The notes under the pieces: model-generated | The model's database searches: none | The model's input: only the letters and a program-made list of their open reading frames with translations | What the model was told of the DNA's origin: nothing | From: Leeia aquatica | GTDB taxonomy: Bacteria; Pseudomonadota; Gammaproteobacteria; Burkholderiales; Leeiaceae | DNA: 64,000 nt | Direction of reading: 5' to 3' | NCBI RefSeq assembly: GCF_012641365.1 | Contig: NZ_JABAIM010000001.1 | Location: 1,550,001 to 1,614,000, forward strand | Translations under genes and position numbers: made by a program | Shown here: positions 8,461-17,163 of the stretch, in pieces | Layout of the letters: every line of letters starts with the position of its first letter | How positions within the stretch are numbered: position 1 is the first letter of the stretch

Positions 8461-9857
8461 GCCCGCAACCGTTCTGGTTTGCCGATGCGCTGGCGCAAGA
8501 AGCCAGCGCGGCGCTGCCGCCACTGCAGGGCGAGCACACGGCGGATGTCTGCATCGTCGGTGGCGGCTTTACCGGCCTGTGGACCGCCATCCAGACCCGC
8601 TTGAAACGACCAGACTGGCGCATTGTGTTGCTGGAAAAAGGGCGCTGCGGTGGCGGCGCCTCCGGCCGCAATGGCGGCTGCATGCTGACCTGGTCCACCA
8701 AATACGCCAGCCTGTGCCATTACTTTGGCGAGCGGGAAGCCGCCTGGCTGCTGCGCGCCTCGGAACAGGCGGTATTCGACATCGCCAGCTTCTGCCAGCA
8801 GCACGGCATCGACGCCGACCTGCGGCTGGGCGGGGCCGTCTACGCCGCCAGTAATGCCGCGCAGCAGGGCCGCCTGCAGCCGGTATTGCAGCAATTGGAA
8901 CAAGTGGGGCTCAACCGCTGGCAAGCGCTGGACGACCCCGCCACCCAGGCGCGCAGTGGCAGTGCGCTGATGCGCGATGGCGCCTGGACCGATGCAGCGG
9001 GCAGTGTCCACCCCGGCAAGCTGGTGCGAGGCTTGCTGCGGGTGGCGCGTGTGCTCGGTGTCGAGGTCCATGAGCACAGCCCGGTGCAGGCGGTGAAAGG
9101 CAGTCAGCCAGTACAGGTGAGCACGGATCAAGGCATCTTGCACGCGCCGAGGGTGGTGCTGGCGCTGAACGCGGAAACCCCGGCGCTGCTGCCGCAGTTC
9201 GCCCGCCATCTGCTGCTGGTCTCCTCCGACATGATCATCACCGAGCCCGCCCCTGCGCAGATTGCGGCACTCGGGCTGGACCAAGGGCAGGCCGTGTGCG
9301 ACCTGCGCACCTTTGTCCACTACTGGCGCAGCACGCCGGATGGCCGCCTGATGCTGGGCAAGGGCGGCAATCTGCTGCCCTTTGGCAATCGCCTGCATCC
9401 TGCCTTTGATGCCCCCAGTCGTTACCAGCCCATGCTGCATCACGCCCTGCGCCGCTTCTTCCCCAGCCTCGCCTCCGTGCCGCTGGCGCGCAGCTGGACA
9501 GGAGCCTCGGAGCGCTCAGCCAGCGGTTTGCCCTGCTTTGGCGAGTTACCCCGGCAGCGTGGTGTGTACTACGGCTTTGGTTATTCCGGCAATGGCGTGG
9601 TACAGAGCCATCTGGGTGGCCAGATCCTCAGCAGCCTGCTGCTGGATGAAGACAATATCTGGACCCGTAGCGGACTGGCTCAAGGCCCGCAAGCCAGTTT
9701 CCCGGCCGAGCCGATACGTTGGCTGGGCGCGCAGCTGGTGCGCGGTGCCATCCGCCGGGTGGAGGCCGCCGAAGACCGCAATCAAGCCAGTCGCTGGCTA
9801 GACCGCAAGCTGGCCGGGCTGGCCAGCATGGCGGGGAAAGCTGACGCCCGGCATTGA
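8457..9857 (+). CDS. FAD-dependent aminophosphonate oxidoreductase
   Basis: A 466-residue DAO-family flavoenzyme. The dinucleotide-binding motif [11 protein letters not shown] is at about residues 32-42, followed by [17 protein letters not shown] and a C-terminal [16 protein letters not shown] flavin loop. The extended C terminus is typical of the oxidases found next to phosphonate genes. Members of this group oxidise N-methyl-AEP, and some plain AEP, straight to phosphonoacetaldehyde, which would feed PhnX without PhnW. It starts at a TTG overlapping the phnX stop (TTGA); no suitable ATG lies nearby, so the rare start and the coupling seem real. Substrate choice is inferred from context. Confidence 0.82.
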   Translation: MSPQPFWFADALAQEASAALPPLQGEHTADVCIVGGGFTGLWTAIQTRLKRPDWRIVLLEKGRCGGGASGRNGGCMLTWSTKYASLCHYFGEREAAWLLRASEQAVFDIASFCQQHGIDADLRLGGAVYAASNAAQQGRLQPVLQQLEQVGLNRWQALDDPATQARSGSALMRDGAWTDAAGSVHPGKLVRGLLRVARVLGVEVHEHSPVQAVKGSQPVQVSTDQGILHAPRVVLALNAETPALLPQFARHLLLVSSDMIITEPAPAQIAALGLDQGQAVCDLRTFVHYWRSTPDGRLMLGKGGNLLPFGNRLHPAFDAPSRYQPMLHHALRRFFPSLASVPLARSWTGASERSASGLPCFGELPRQRGVYYGFGYSGNGVVQSHLGGQILSSLLLDEDNIWTRSGLAQGPQASFPAEPIRWLGAQLVRGAIRRVEAAEDRNQASRWLDRKLAGLASMAGKADARH

Positions 9858-9929
9858 TGGTGAGACAACCGGCTTGTGAGGGCGCACAACCTGCACCTAT
9901 ACTGGCCAGACTTTGCCATGGAGTCTGCC

Positions 9930-10484
9930 ATGTTCGGGTGGTCAAACCGGGTCCTCCCCCTGCTGCTATTGGGGCTGGCTTTGCCCAGCATGGGCTTGTA
10001 TCTGCCCCGCCCTCAGTTGCCGGATCACACCCGCCACTGGACCCTGCACGCCAATGGCTATGGTCCCATCCGGATCGGCATGACGGTTGCGGAAGCCGAA
10101 AAGTGGCTGCGCCTGCCGCTGCTCGCCGATGGCCCTACTGACAGCGACTGCTACCACGTCAGCCCCGGTGCGCCGGAACCGGCACTGACCTTCATGGTTC
10201 GGGCGCAACGCATCAGTCGTGTCAGTCTGTTTGGCCAAAGCAGCATCCACACGGACACCGGCTTGCAGGTCGGGGACCGTGAGTTGCAAGTGTGGAAGCG
10301 ACTCGGGCGTAGTGTCAAAGCCAGCCCGCATACCTACGGTGGTGAGGATGACCATTATCTGACCTGGTGGCGTAGCGACAAACCAGGCCACTATCGAGGC
10401 ATCCGCTTTGAAACCAGTAACGGTAAAATCGCTGTGATCCATGCAGGTGATGACAGTATTGAACTGGTTGAAGGCTGTTCCTGA
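9930..10484 (+). CDS. Exported protein of unknown function
   Basis: A 184-residue protein read from the ATG at 9930, which has GGAG 6 bases upstream; an ATG at 9918 is also in frame. The N terminus is a signal anchor or signal peptide (NRVLPLLLLGLALPSMGLYL). The mature part contains GYGPIRIGMTVAEAEKWLRL, a motif that recurs in small secreted proteins of unknown function, and three cysteine-poor beta-rich repeats ending in IELVEGCS. It lies 72 bases after the phosphonate genes and is probably not part of their pathway. I cannot name a family. Confidence 0.6.
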   Translation: MFGWSNRVLPLLLLGLALPSMGLYLPRPQLPDHTRHWTLHANGYGPIRIGMTVAEAEKWLRLPLLADGPTDSDCYHVSPGAPEPALTFMVRAQRISRVSLFGQSSIHTDTGLQVGDRELQVWKRLGRSVKASPHTYGGEDDHYLTWWRSDKPGHYRGIRFETSNGKIAVIHAGDDSIELVEGCS

Positions 10485-10550
10485 GCTGCATGGTGGCCCA
10501 CCCCAAACCACCCGATTGGCCCTAGCAACCACACCTTTTCTTTTACACAC

Positions 10551-10583
10551 TGCAGACACTTCTTCCCATCCAAGGTGTCTGCA
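10551..10583 (+). promoter_or_regulatory. Hairpin occluding the start of the GNAT gene
   Basis: TGCAGACAC (10551-10559) and GTGTCTGCA (10575-10583) form a perfect 9-bp stem with a 15-nt loop. The right arm begins at the end of the AAGG ribosome-binding element and reaches the A of the ATG, so folding of the mRNA would hide the start site. Regulation is inference; the complementarity is seen directly. Confidence 0.45.
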
Positions 10584-11041
10584 TGTCCTTACTGATCCGC
10601 CCGATTACCGAACACGATTTTGAGCAATGGCTGCCGCTATGGCTAGGTTATAACGCATTCTATGGCCGCTCCGGCGACACCGCCCTGCCGGAGGACATTA
10701 CGCAACTCAGCTGGCAGCGCTTCCTCAGCGAGAGCGAACCAATGTATGCCCTGGTGGCCGAGCGGGATGGCAAACTGGTGGGCATGACGCACTATCTGTA
10801 CCACCGCAGCACCATCCTGCGCGGGCCAAGCTGTTATCTGCAGGACCTGTTCACCGACCCCAGCTGCCGGGGGCAAGGGGTGGGCCGCCAGCTGATCGAG
10901 GCGGTGGCTGCACGCGCCTTTGCCAGCGGTGCCGAACGGCTGTACTGGGGCACCTATCAGGACAATGCCACCGCACGCCGCCTGTACGACACCGTGGCCA
11001 AACACACCGGCGGCATCATTTACACCTATAACCGCCCCTGA
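10583..11041 (+). CDS. GNAT-family N-acetyltransferase
   Basis: A 152-residue acetyl-CoA-dependent N-acetyltransferase of unknown substrate. The fold is visible as IRPITEHDFEQWLPLW at the start, a central strand pair (ALVAERDGKLVGMTHYLYH), LQDLFTDPSCRGQGVGRQLI with the acetyl-CoA pyrophosphate loop (RGQGVG at about residues 93-98), and a final 'WGTYQDNATARRLYD' helix. It faces mutS, with 24 bases between the two stop codons, and has no evident functional partner here. Confidence 0.85.
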   Translation: MSLLIRPITEHDFEQWLPLWLGYNAFYGRSGDTALPEDITQLSWQRFLSESEPMYALVAERDGKLVGMTHYLYHRSTILRGPSCYLQDLFTDPSCRGQGVGRQLIEAVAARAFASGAERLYWGTYQDNATARRLYDTVAKHTGGIIYTYNRP

Positions 11042-11065
11042 GCCACAGGCAGATGGCGGGGCGGC

Positions 11066-13636
11066 TTACTCTGCCTGCAGCAGCTGCTGCAGGCGGTAGA
11101 GCTGCTCCAGCGCTTCACGTGGCGTCAGTGCGTCCGGATCCAGCTGTTGCAGCGCTTGCATGGCCGGGTGTGGCTCTGCCGCCAACGGCTCGTCTGCGGG
11201 TGGCAGCGTGGCAAACAGGTCGGCCTGTGGACCACCGGCGCCGATGCTCATGGCTTCCAGCTGCTGCAGGTGCCGCCGCGCCACGCGGATCACGCTGGCG
11301 GGCACCCCGGCCAGTTGCGCCACGGCCAGGCCATAGCTCTGGCTGGCGGGGCCATCCTTCACGCTGTGCAGGAACACCACCGTATCCTTGTGTTCTACCG
11401 CGTCCAGATGCACATTGGCCAGCTGCGGGTAATCTTGCGACAGGCGGGTGAGCTCAAAGTAGTGCGTGGCAAACAGAGTGTAGCTGCGGTTCTTCTCCAC
11501 CAGTTGCCGCACGATGGCGTAGGCTAGGGCCAGGCCGTCGAAAGTGGAGGTGCCGCGCCCGACTTCGTCCATCAGCACCAGGCTGTGTTCGCTGGCGTTG
11601 TGCAGGATGTTGGCGGTTTCGGTCATCTCCACCATGAAGGTGGAGCGGCCTCCGGCCAGATCATCCGACGCGCCGATACGGGTAAAGATGCGGTCAATCG
11701 GCCCCAGCCGTACCTGCTGCGCCGGCACAAAACTGCCGACATGAGCCAGCAGCACAATCAGCGCCGTTTGCCGCATATAGGTGGACTTACCGCCCATGTT
11801 CGGGCCGGTGATCAGCAGCAGCTTGCGGGTGAGCGATAGGCCGGTATCGTTGGCGATGAAGTCATCCACCTGCGCCTCCACCACCGGGTGACGCCCTTGC
11901 TGGATGTCGATCACCGGCTCGTCGACAAACTGCGGCGCATGCCAGTCCAGCAGCGCCGCCTGGGCGGCAAAGGTGCTCAGCACATCCAGCGCGGATACCG
12001 CCTGCGCCAGCAGTTGCAGTGCAGCGAGGCTGTGCATCAGCTCATCCAGCAGCGCCTCGTACAGCCGTTTCTCCAGGGCCAGCGCCCGCTCCTGCGCCGA
12101 GAGCGCCTTGTCCTCAAAGGTTTTCAACTCGGGGGTGATATAGCGCTCGGCGTTCTTCAGCGTCTGGCGGCGGCGGTAGTCGTCCGGCACCTTGTCACCC
12201 TGCGCCTTGCTGACTTCGATATAGAAGCCATGCACCCGGTTGAATTCCACCTTGAGGTTGGGGATGCCGGTCCGCTCGCGTTCACGCGCTTCGAGCGCCA
12301 GCAGGTACTGGTCGCAATTGGTCTGGATGCCGCGCAGCTCGTCCAGCTCGGCGTGATAACCATCGTTGATCACGCCGCCATCGCGCAGCAGGCTGGCTGG
12401 CTCCAGCAGGATAGCCGCCTGCAGGGTGGGCAGTACCGCCTCCGGCGCGGTGAGGTGCTGTTGCAACTGTTGCAGCAACGGTGCGTCCATACGTGCCAGT
12501 TGCTGCTGAATGGCGGGCAACGCAGCCAGACTGTCACGCAGGCTGGACAGATCACGCGGGCGGGCGCTTTTCAAGGCAATACGGCTGGCAATACGCTCAA
12601 TATCAGCAATCGGCCGCAGCGCCTGCTGCAATGAAGGCAAGGCGCTATGCTCGCGCAGCTCGGCCACCGCGCCCAGTCGGGCCAGCAGCTTGCTGCGGTC
12701 GCGCAGCGGGTGGTGCAGCCAGTGCCGCAGCAAGCGGCTGCCCATGCTGGTCATGCACTGGTCCAGCACCGAGGCGAGTGTCGGCGCCGGTTCACCACGA
12801 ATGGTCTCGGTCAGCTCCAGATTGCGACGGGTAGCGGCGTCCAGCTCGATATACTGGCCACGTACCTCTACCGACAGCCCTTGTACATGCGCGAGCTCGG
12901 CACCCTGGGTGGCACGGGCATACTGCAACAGCGCGCCTGCCGCACCCACCGCCAGCGACATATTCTCCACACCAAAACCGACCAGATCGTGGGTGCCAAA
13001 GTGCTTGCACAGCAAGCGGTTGGCGGCTTCCGCGTCAAAATGCCATAAGGGCAGACGCTTGACCGGACGGGATTGCTGACCGAGCAAGGCCAAATCGTGG
13101 TCGTCCGCCAGCAGAATCTCGGCAGGGCGCAGCCGCTCCAGCTCGGAGGGCAGCGCGTCCGACTTGCCTTCCCACAGGGCAAAGCGGCCCGAAGCCAGCG
13201 ACAGCCAGGCCAGACCCAGCCGACCGCGCGACAGGGACAGCGCCAGCAGCAAGTTATCTGACTTTTCGTCCAGCAATGCAGCATCGGTCAGGGTACCTGG
13301 CGTCACCACCCGCATCACCTTGCGTTCCACCGGCCCCTTGCTGGTGGCGGGGTCACCCACCTGCTCGCAAATCGCCACCGATTCACCCAGCTTCACCAGC
13401 CGGGCCAAATACTGCTCGGCGGCATGGAAGGGAATGCCTGCCATCGGAATCGGCTGTCCGGCACTCTGCCCGCGTGCGGTCAGGGTGATGTCCATCAGCC
13501 GCGCTGCCCGCTGTGCGTCTTCATAGAACAGCTCGTAGAAATCCCCCATGCGGTAGAACAGCAGCTTGTCCGGGTGCTCGGCTTTCAGCGCCAGGTACTG
13601 CTGCATCATCGGGGTATGGCTTGCGGGCGTACTCAT
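11066..13636 (-). CDS. mutS: DNA mismatch repair protein MutS
   Basis: An 856-residue MutS that binds base mismatches and small loops and recruits MutL. The mismatch-reading motif [11 protein letters not shown] lies near residue 30; the ATPase has Walker [28 protein letters not shown], and the ATHYFELT motif. I start at the codon for [14 protein letters not shown], where MutS proteins normally begin; an in-frame ATG 33 bases further upstream lacks a ribosome-binding site. The C terminus ends in a Leu/Gln-rich stretch whose codons form a 22-bp DNA palindrome at 11073-11094. Confidence 0.97.
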   Translation of the reverse strand: MSTPASHTPMMQQYLALKAEHPDKLLFYRMGDFYELFYEDAQRAARLMDITLTARGQSAGQPIPMAGIPFHAAEQYLARLVKLGESVAICEQVGDPATSKGPVERKVMRVVTPGTLTDAALLDEKSDNLLLALSLSRGRLGLAWLSLASGRFALWEGKSDALPSELERLRPAEILLADDHDLALLGQQSRPVKRLPLWHFDAEAANRLLCKHFGTHDLVGFGVENMSLAVGAAGALLQYARATQGAELAHVQGLSVEVRGQYIELDAATRRNLELTETIRGEPAPTLASVLDQCMTSMGSRLLRHWLHHPLRDRSKLLARLGAVAELREHSALPSLQQALRPIADIERIASRIALKSARPRDLSSLRDSLAALPAIQQQLARMDAPLLQQLQQHLTAPEAVLPTLQAAILLEPASLLRDGGVINDGYHAELDELRGIQTNCDQYLLALEARERERTGIPNLKVEFNRVHGFYIEVSKAQGDKVPDDYRRRQTLKNAERYITPELKTFEDKALSAQERALALEKRLYEALLDELMHSLAALQLLAQAVSALDVLSTFAAQAALLDWHAPQFVDEPVIDIQQGRHPVVEAQVDDFIANDTGLSLTRKLLLITGPNMGGKSTYMRQTALIVLLAHVGSFVPAQQVRLGPIDRIFTRIGASDDLAGGRSTFMVEMTETANILHNASEHSLVLMDEVGRGTSTFDGLALAYAIVRQLVEKNRSYTLFATHYFELTRLSQDYPQLANVHLDAVEHKDTVVFLHSVKDGPASQSYGLAVAQLAGVPASVIRVARRHLQQLEAMSIGAGGPQADLFATLPPADEPLAAEPHPAMQALQQLDPDALTPREALEQLYRLQQLLQAE

Positions 13637-13862
13637 CTTGGGGTTGGTCTCGGGCTGCTTGCAGCACACCGGGCTGCAAAAACGTCGATTCTACCTGAGG
13701 CCATGCGGCAGGTCAGTGGCCTTGTCACCCCTGTACTTTTGTGCCTGTCAATCCGCAATGCACATGGCATTCATGCTTCGTTCAGCTTGTAGAAAATATG
13801 ATATCGTGCTGCCAAACTGAACGAATGCCCATTCACTTCTCACCCTACAGGTTGATCCCTCC

Positions 13863-15005
13863 ATGCAAAAACTGCTACTCAGCACCCTGGTACTGGCCTT
13901 GGCCGGTTGCCAGGTCACAGTCAAGTCCCAGGATGGCACCGCCACCACCTACGGACTGGGCCCGACCAAAACCAGCAGCACGCCTGCCCCTGAAGCTACC
14001 CCAGCCCCTGCGACTGCACCCGTTAGCGCCATCAGCCCGGCCACCAGCAACCAGGCGATTCCCTCTGGTCTGTACAGCGCCCAATTGCAGACCCAGCACA
14101 AGGACGGCAAGGGCAAACTGCAAAATGAAGTCAGCAAGTACAGCTATCTGGTAGAAGATCTCGGCGGTGGCCGCGCGCTGGTGAAGTTCATCGGCGAGGG
14201 CAGTGCCGCCGATCCCGGCGGCTTTGGCGGCTTGATGAGTGGAGAGGCGCAGGCCATCGGCTTTGCGGTCTACAACAAGGGCGTATGGCAGTTCAGTGGC
14301 AAGAGTGAGGATGGCCCCTGCGAGGCGCGCTTTACCAGTGACAACAACACGCTCAAGCACCTGTCTGGCCGCTGTTCTGGCGCGGGTAACTGGGGTGATC
14401 TGGCCTGGCCGCGTGCCAATACACCACTCAAGTTTGTGCGAGCCTTGCAGGCCAGCGAGCGCAGCATGCTGCAAACCGGTGGCGGCATGGCCCCCAGGGC
14501 AGCCAGCACCCCCGCCAGTAGTGGCAGTACCAATCCGTACCTGGGCCTGATCGGCAAAACCTTCCCGCACTGGGATCTCCCCTACAAGAGCTTTGGCTTC
14601 GATGCCTTCAACAGCAAGCTGGATAACATCAATGGTGCCGAGATGCCGGAAGGCAAGGTAACGGTCTACGCGGTGCGCAAGGGCAGCGCCCGCTATGTAC
14701 TGATCGCTGGAACCGCAGGCAACGGTACGGACCGGGTGCTGGATGTGCGCCCGGTCGCCCCGGCGGCAGGCAAGCACTTTGTCGCCGTCAGCGAAGAGGG
14801 CGATGTCGCCACCAGTTGCACCCTCAACGGCAAACGCGTGTCTCAGGTGTTCGCCTACGCCCAGCCCGGCAAGCGGGGGAGCTACAGCGCCACCGCCAGC
14901 GGCAAAGGAGAGAACGTCTGGCTGGTGCAGCCGGGTGGCACCCAGGTCATCGCCTTGCGCCAGGGTGAAAAACTGGTGTGCACACAAACCGTATTCAGTG
15001 GTTAA
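13863..15005 (+). CDS. Lipoprotein of unknown function
   Basis: A 380-residue protein with a type II signal peptide: a short positively charged start, a hydrophobic core and the lipobox LAGC with Cys16, predicting lipid attachment and an outer-membrane fate. A Pro/Ala/Thr-rich linker of about 45 residues follows. Two soluble regions then appear: one with GLYSAQLQTQHKDGKGKLQ (about 67-190) and a C-terminal one (about 225-378). The cysteine spacing suggests two disulfides. I do not recognise the family. An inverted repeat, TTCGTTCAG (13777-13785) and CTGAACGAA (13817-13825), lies upstream and may be an operator or leader hairpin. Confidence 0.65.
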   Translation: MQKLLLSTLVLALAGCQVTVKSQDGTATTYGLGPTKTSSTPAPEATPAPATAPVSAISPATSNQAIPSGLYSAQLQTQHKDGKGKLQNEVSKYSYLVEDLGGGRALVKFIGEGSAADPGGFGGLMSGEAQAIGFAVYNKGVWQFSGKSEDGPCEARFTSDNNTLKHLSGRCSGAGNWGDLAWPRANTPLKFVRALQASERSMLQTGGGMAPRAASTPASSGSTNPYLGLIGKTFPHWDLPYKSFGFDAFNSKLDNINGAEMPEGKVTVYAVRKGSARYVLIAGTAGNGTDRVLDVRPVAPAAGKHFVAVSEEGDVATSCTLNGKRVSQVFAYAQPGKRGSYSATASGKGENVWLVQPGGTQVIALRQGEKLVCTQTVFSG

Positions 15006-15108
15006 AACATCTGGGCTCTGAACGAGCCCCCCCCCGCTCACCCGATTGGCATGGTGGGCGGCGTCCTGATCCCGTACAATCGCGGCATTCGTTTCAGGGC
15101 CCCACGTC

Positions 15109-15954
15109 ATGCTCAGTTATCGCCACGCCTTTCATGCGGGCAACCACGCCGATGTGCTCAAGCATCTGGTACTAGATCAGCTGCTGATCTATCTGAACCA
15201 GAAGGACAAGCCTTATTGGTACATCGACACCCACGCAGGTGCCGGGGTCTATGCACTTACCGAAGGCTATGCCACCAAGAATGCCGAGTTTGCCACGGGA
15301 GTCGCACGCCTGTGGCAGCGCAATGCGCTACCAGAGCCGATCGCCAGCTATCTGCAACATGTGCTGGCGCTGAATCCGGACGGCGCACTGCGCTATTACC
15401 CCGGCTCGCCACAGCTGGCGGCGCAGCGGGTGCGCCCGGATGACCGCCTGCGCCTGTATGAGCTGCACAGCAGCGACTTCACCTTGTTGCAGGAAAACAT
15501 GTCGCCGTTGGGCAAGCGGGTACTGGTCGACAAAAGTGATGGCTTCGCCGGGCTGAAAGCCCTGCTGCCGCCCCCACCCCGGCGTGCCTTGGTGCTGATC
15601 GACCCACCGTATGAAGACAAGAAGGACTATCAGCGCGTCACCAAAGCGCTGGAGGATGCACTGCGCCGCTTTGCCACCGGCATCTATGCGGTGTGGTATC
15701 CACAATTGCAGCGGGTGGAGTGGCAATTGATGCTGGAGCAGTTGAAGCGCTTGCCGGTCAAAGGCTGGCTGAACGTCTCGCTGCAAGTGGAACCGCCACA
15801 CCCGGATGGCTTTGGCATGTACGGCAGTGGCATGTTCATCCTCAATCCACCTTACACCTTGCACCCACTGCTGGAGCAACTGATGCCGTGGTTGGTGCAG
15901 ACCTTGGGCCAGGGTGCCGGCAGCCGCTTCGTGCTGGAGCAGCAGGCGGCATAA
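15109..15954 (+). CDS. rlmJ: 23S rRNA m6A2030 methyltransferase
   Basis: A 281-residue class I SAM-dependent methyltransferase that N6-methylates A2030 of 23S rRNA. The start LSYRHAFHAGNHADVLKH, the WYIDTHAGAGVY SAM loop and the catalytic LIDPPYE motif (DPPY, as in adenine N6-methylases) are all typical of RlmJ, and the length matches. It appears to be a single-gene unit. The 100 bases upstream hold a GGGCTC/GAGCCC hairpin running into nine C residues (15027-15035). Confidence 0.95.
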   Translation: MLSYRHAFHAGNHADVLKHLVLDQLLIYLNQKDKPYWYIDTHAGAGVYALTEGYATKNAEFATGVARLWQRNALPEPIASYLQHVLALNPDGALRYYPGSPQLAAQRVRPDDRLRLYELHSSDFTLLQENMSPLGKRVLVDKSDGFAGLKALLPPPPRRALVLIDPPYEDKKDYQRVTKALEDALRRFATGIYAVWYPQLQRVEWQLMLEQLKRLPVKGWLNVSLQVEPPHPDGFGMYGSGMFILNPPYTLHPLLEQLMPWLVQTLGQGAGSRFVLEQQAA

Positions 15955-15957
15955 TTC

Positions 15958-15985
15958 ATGACAACGGCAAGCAGGCTGTTATAAT
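15958..15985 (+). promoter_or_regulatory. Sigma-70 promoter of the lipoprotein gene at 16043
   Basis: ATGACA (15958-15963) and a perfect TATAAT (15980-15985) are 16 bases apart, just after the rlmJ stop. This gives a leader of about 50 bases before the ATG at 16043. Confidence 0.65.
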
Positions 15986-16042
15986 CAGGCCCTGTTTGCC
16001 GTGCAGCCTGCATGGCCTCCTGCCTCACGGAACCTGCATACC

Positions 16043-16906
16043 ATGCCCCATGCCCTGCAACGTCTGATCCTGCCGCTGCTGCTCACCACCACTTTGCTAT
16101 TGACGGCCTGCCCGGCCCCCCGCCAAGAGGTGAGCGATAGTGCCGCCCCGGCAAGTGATACCCGCTCGCAACCCATCACCAGCCAAGCTGTGGCATTAGC
16201 CGCGCCAGCCGGGGTTGCGATTCCGGCATCCATCAACCCAGTCGACCCCAAGACCCTGCCCGCTGACATCAAACTGCCGGGTAAGCTGTTACAAGTCTGG
16301 TATTGGACCGAGGCCGATGGCGAGCATTGGCTGGTACGCAGCCATAGCAAGCGTAGCTACACTTTTGAAGAGATGGATGCCACGGAAAGCCTGCTGCATG
16401 TTGCCCAATTCCGGGTTAAGGCTGGCAAGGCCGAGCGCTTGTGGCTACTGCAGGATGGGGTAAAGGATTGCCCATTTGACAGTGTGGCTCGTTTCTATCC
16501 GGAGGGAGTGCGCATTACCGATCTGGATCAGGATGGTGTTCATGAGGTCGCCATGGCCTATCACACCACCTGCACCAGTGATGTCAGCCCGCAAGACATG
16601 AAAGTGATCCTGCGCGAGCGTGATGGCAAATGGGGCTTACGGGGCACCACCTGGCTGCCGGACGAGGCCTTGCAGGGCAAAACCCCACCACCGGTGCCGC
16701 AAGCTGCCGCCTGCCCGCCTGGCACGGATCTCAGCAAGATGGACCCGCAGCACTGGCATACCGGCTGCTACCAGTCGGAGCAGGATTTTACCAGCGCACC
16801 ACCCGTATTCCTGCAGCACGCCAAGGCCCTCTGGCGTGCTGCCTTGCTCGCATCCGCGCCAGGAGGTCAGCCTGACCTGAGTTCCGTAGATGAAGGCGAA
16901 GACTAA
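16043..16906 (+). CDS. Lipoprotein of the M949_RS01915-like family
   Basis: A 287-residue lipoprotein precursor: MPHALQRL followed by a hydrophobic core and the lipobox LTAC (Cys at about residue 20). A low-complexity linker leads to a domain with VWYWTEADGEHWLVRS, AERLWLLQDGVKDCPFD and ITDLDQDGVHEVAMAYHTTC. That pattern resembles the 'M949_RS01915' surface-protein family, whose biochemical role is not established. The Asp-rich ITDLDQDGVHE could bind calcium. The ATG at 16043 places the signal peptide correctly; an upstream in-frame ATG at 16001 would not. Confidence 0.65.
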   Translation: MPHALQRLILPLLLTTTLLLTACPAPRQEVSDSAAPASDTRSQPITSQAVALAAPAGVAIPASINPVDPKTLPADIKLPGKLLQVWYWTEADGEHWLVRSHSKRSYTFEEMDATESLLHVAQFRVKAGKAERLWLLQDGVKDCPFDSVARFYPEGVRITDLDQDGVHEVAMAYHTTCTSDVSPQDMKVILRERDGKWGLRGTTWLPDEALQGKTPPPVPQAAACPPGTDLSKMDPQHWHTGCYQSEQDFTSAPPVFLQHAKALWRAALLASAPGGQPDLSSVDEGED

Positions 16907-16911
16907 AGCCG

Positions 16912-17163
16912 ATGGACCCGGTAGACCTGCACAAGCTGTGGCACACCAGCATGCCCTTCGGCAAGTATCAGGGGCGGGCGCTGGCGGAACTGCCGGGGCA
17001 TTACCTCAACTGGTTTGCCCGCAGTGGCTTTCCACCGGGCACGCTGGGGCGACTGCTGGCGCTGATGCAGGAAATCGACCATAACGGCCTGCGCCCGCTG
17101 CTCGCCCCGTTACGCCCGGCCCATCATCAGCCGGCAGGCAAGCGCGGCTCGCCCAGCACATAG
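16912..17163 (+). CDS. DUF3820 family protein
   Basis: An 83-residue protein with the compact DUF3820 core: MPFGKYQGRALAELPGHYLN, then WFARSGFPPGTLGRLLALM. Some pseudomonad relatives are described as quorum-sensing-regulated virulence factors; others resemble the ssDNA-handling tails of exonucleases. No role is assigned here. It starts 6 bases after the preceding stop, and its last 37 bases overlap the 3' end of guaD on the other strand. Confidence 0.8.
   Translation: MDPVDLHKLWHTSMPFGKYQGRALAELPGHYLNWFARSGFPPGTLGRLLALMQEIDHNGLRPLLAPLRPAHHQPAGKRGSPST

Noticed and set aside
11073-11094. Perfect 22-bp palindrome at the mutS 3' end
   Set aside because: It is explained by alternating CTG/CAG codons for the Leu/Gln-rich C terminus. 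It might fold, but there is no T-run.
13875-15110. A 411-codon open frame on the minus strand
   Set aside because: It is antisense to the lipoprotein at 13863, which has a proper lipobox and start; the antisense protein shows no domain.
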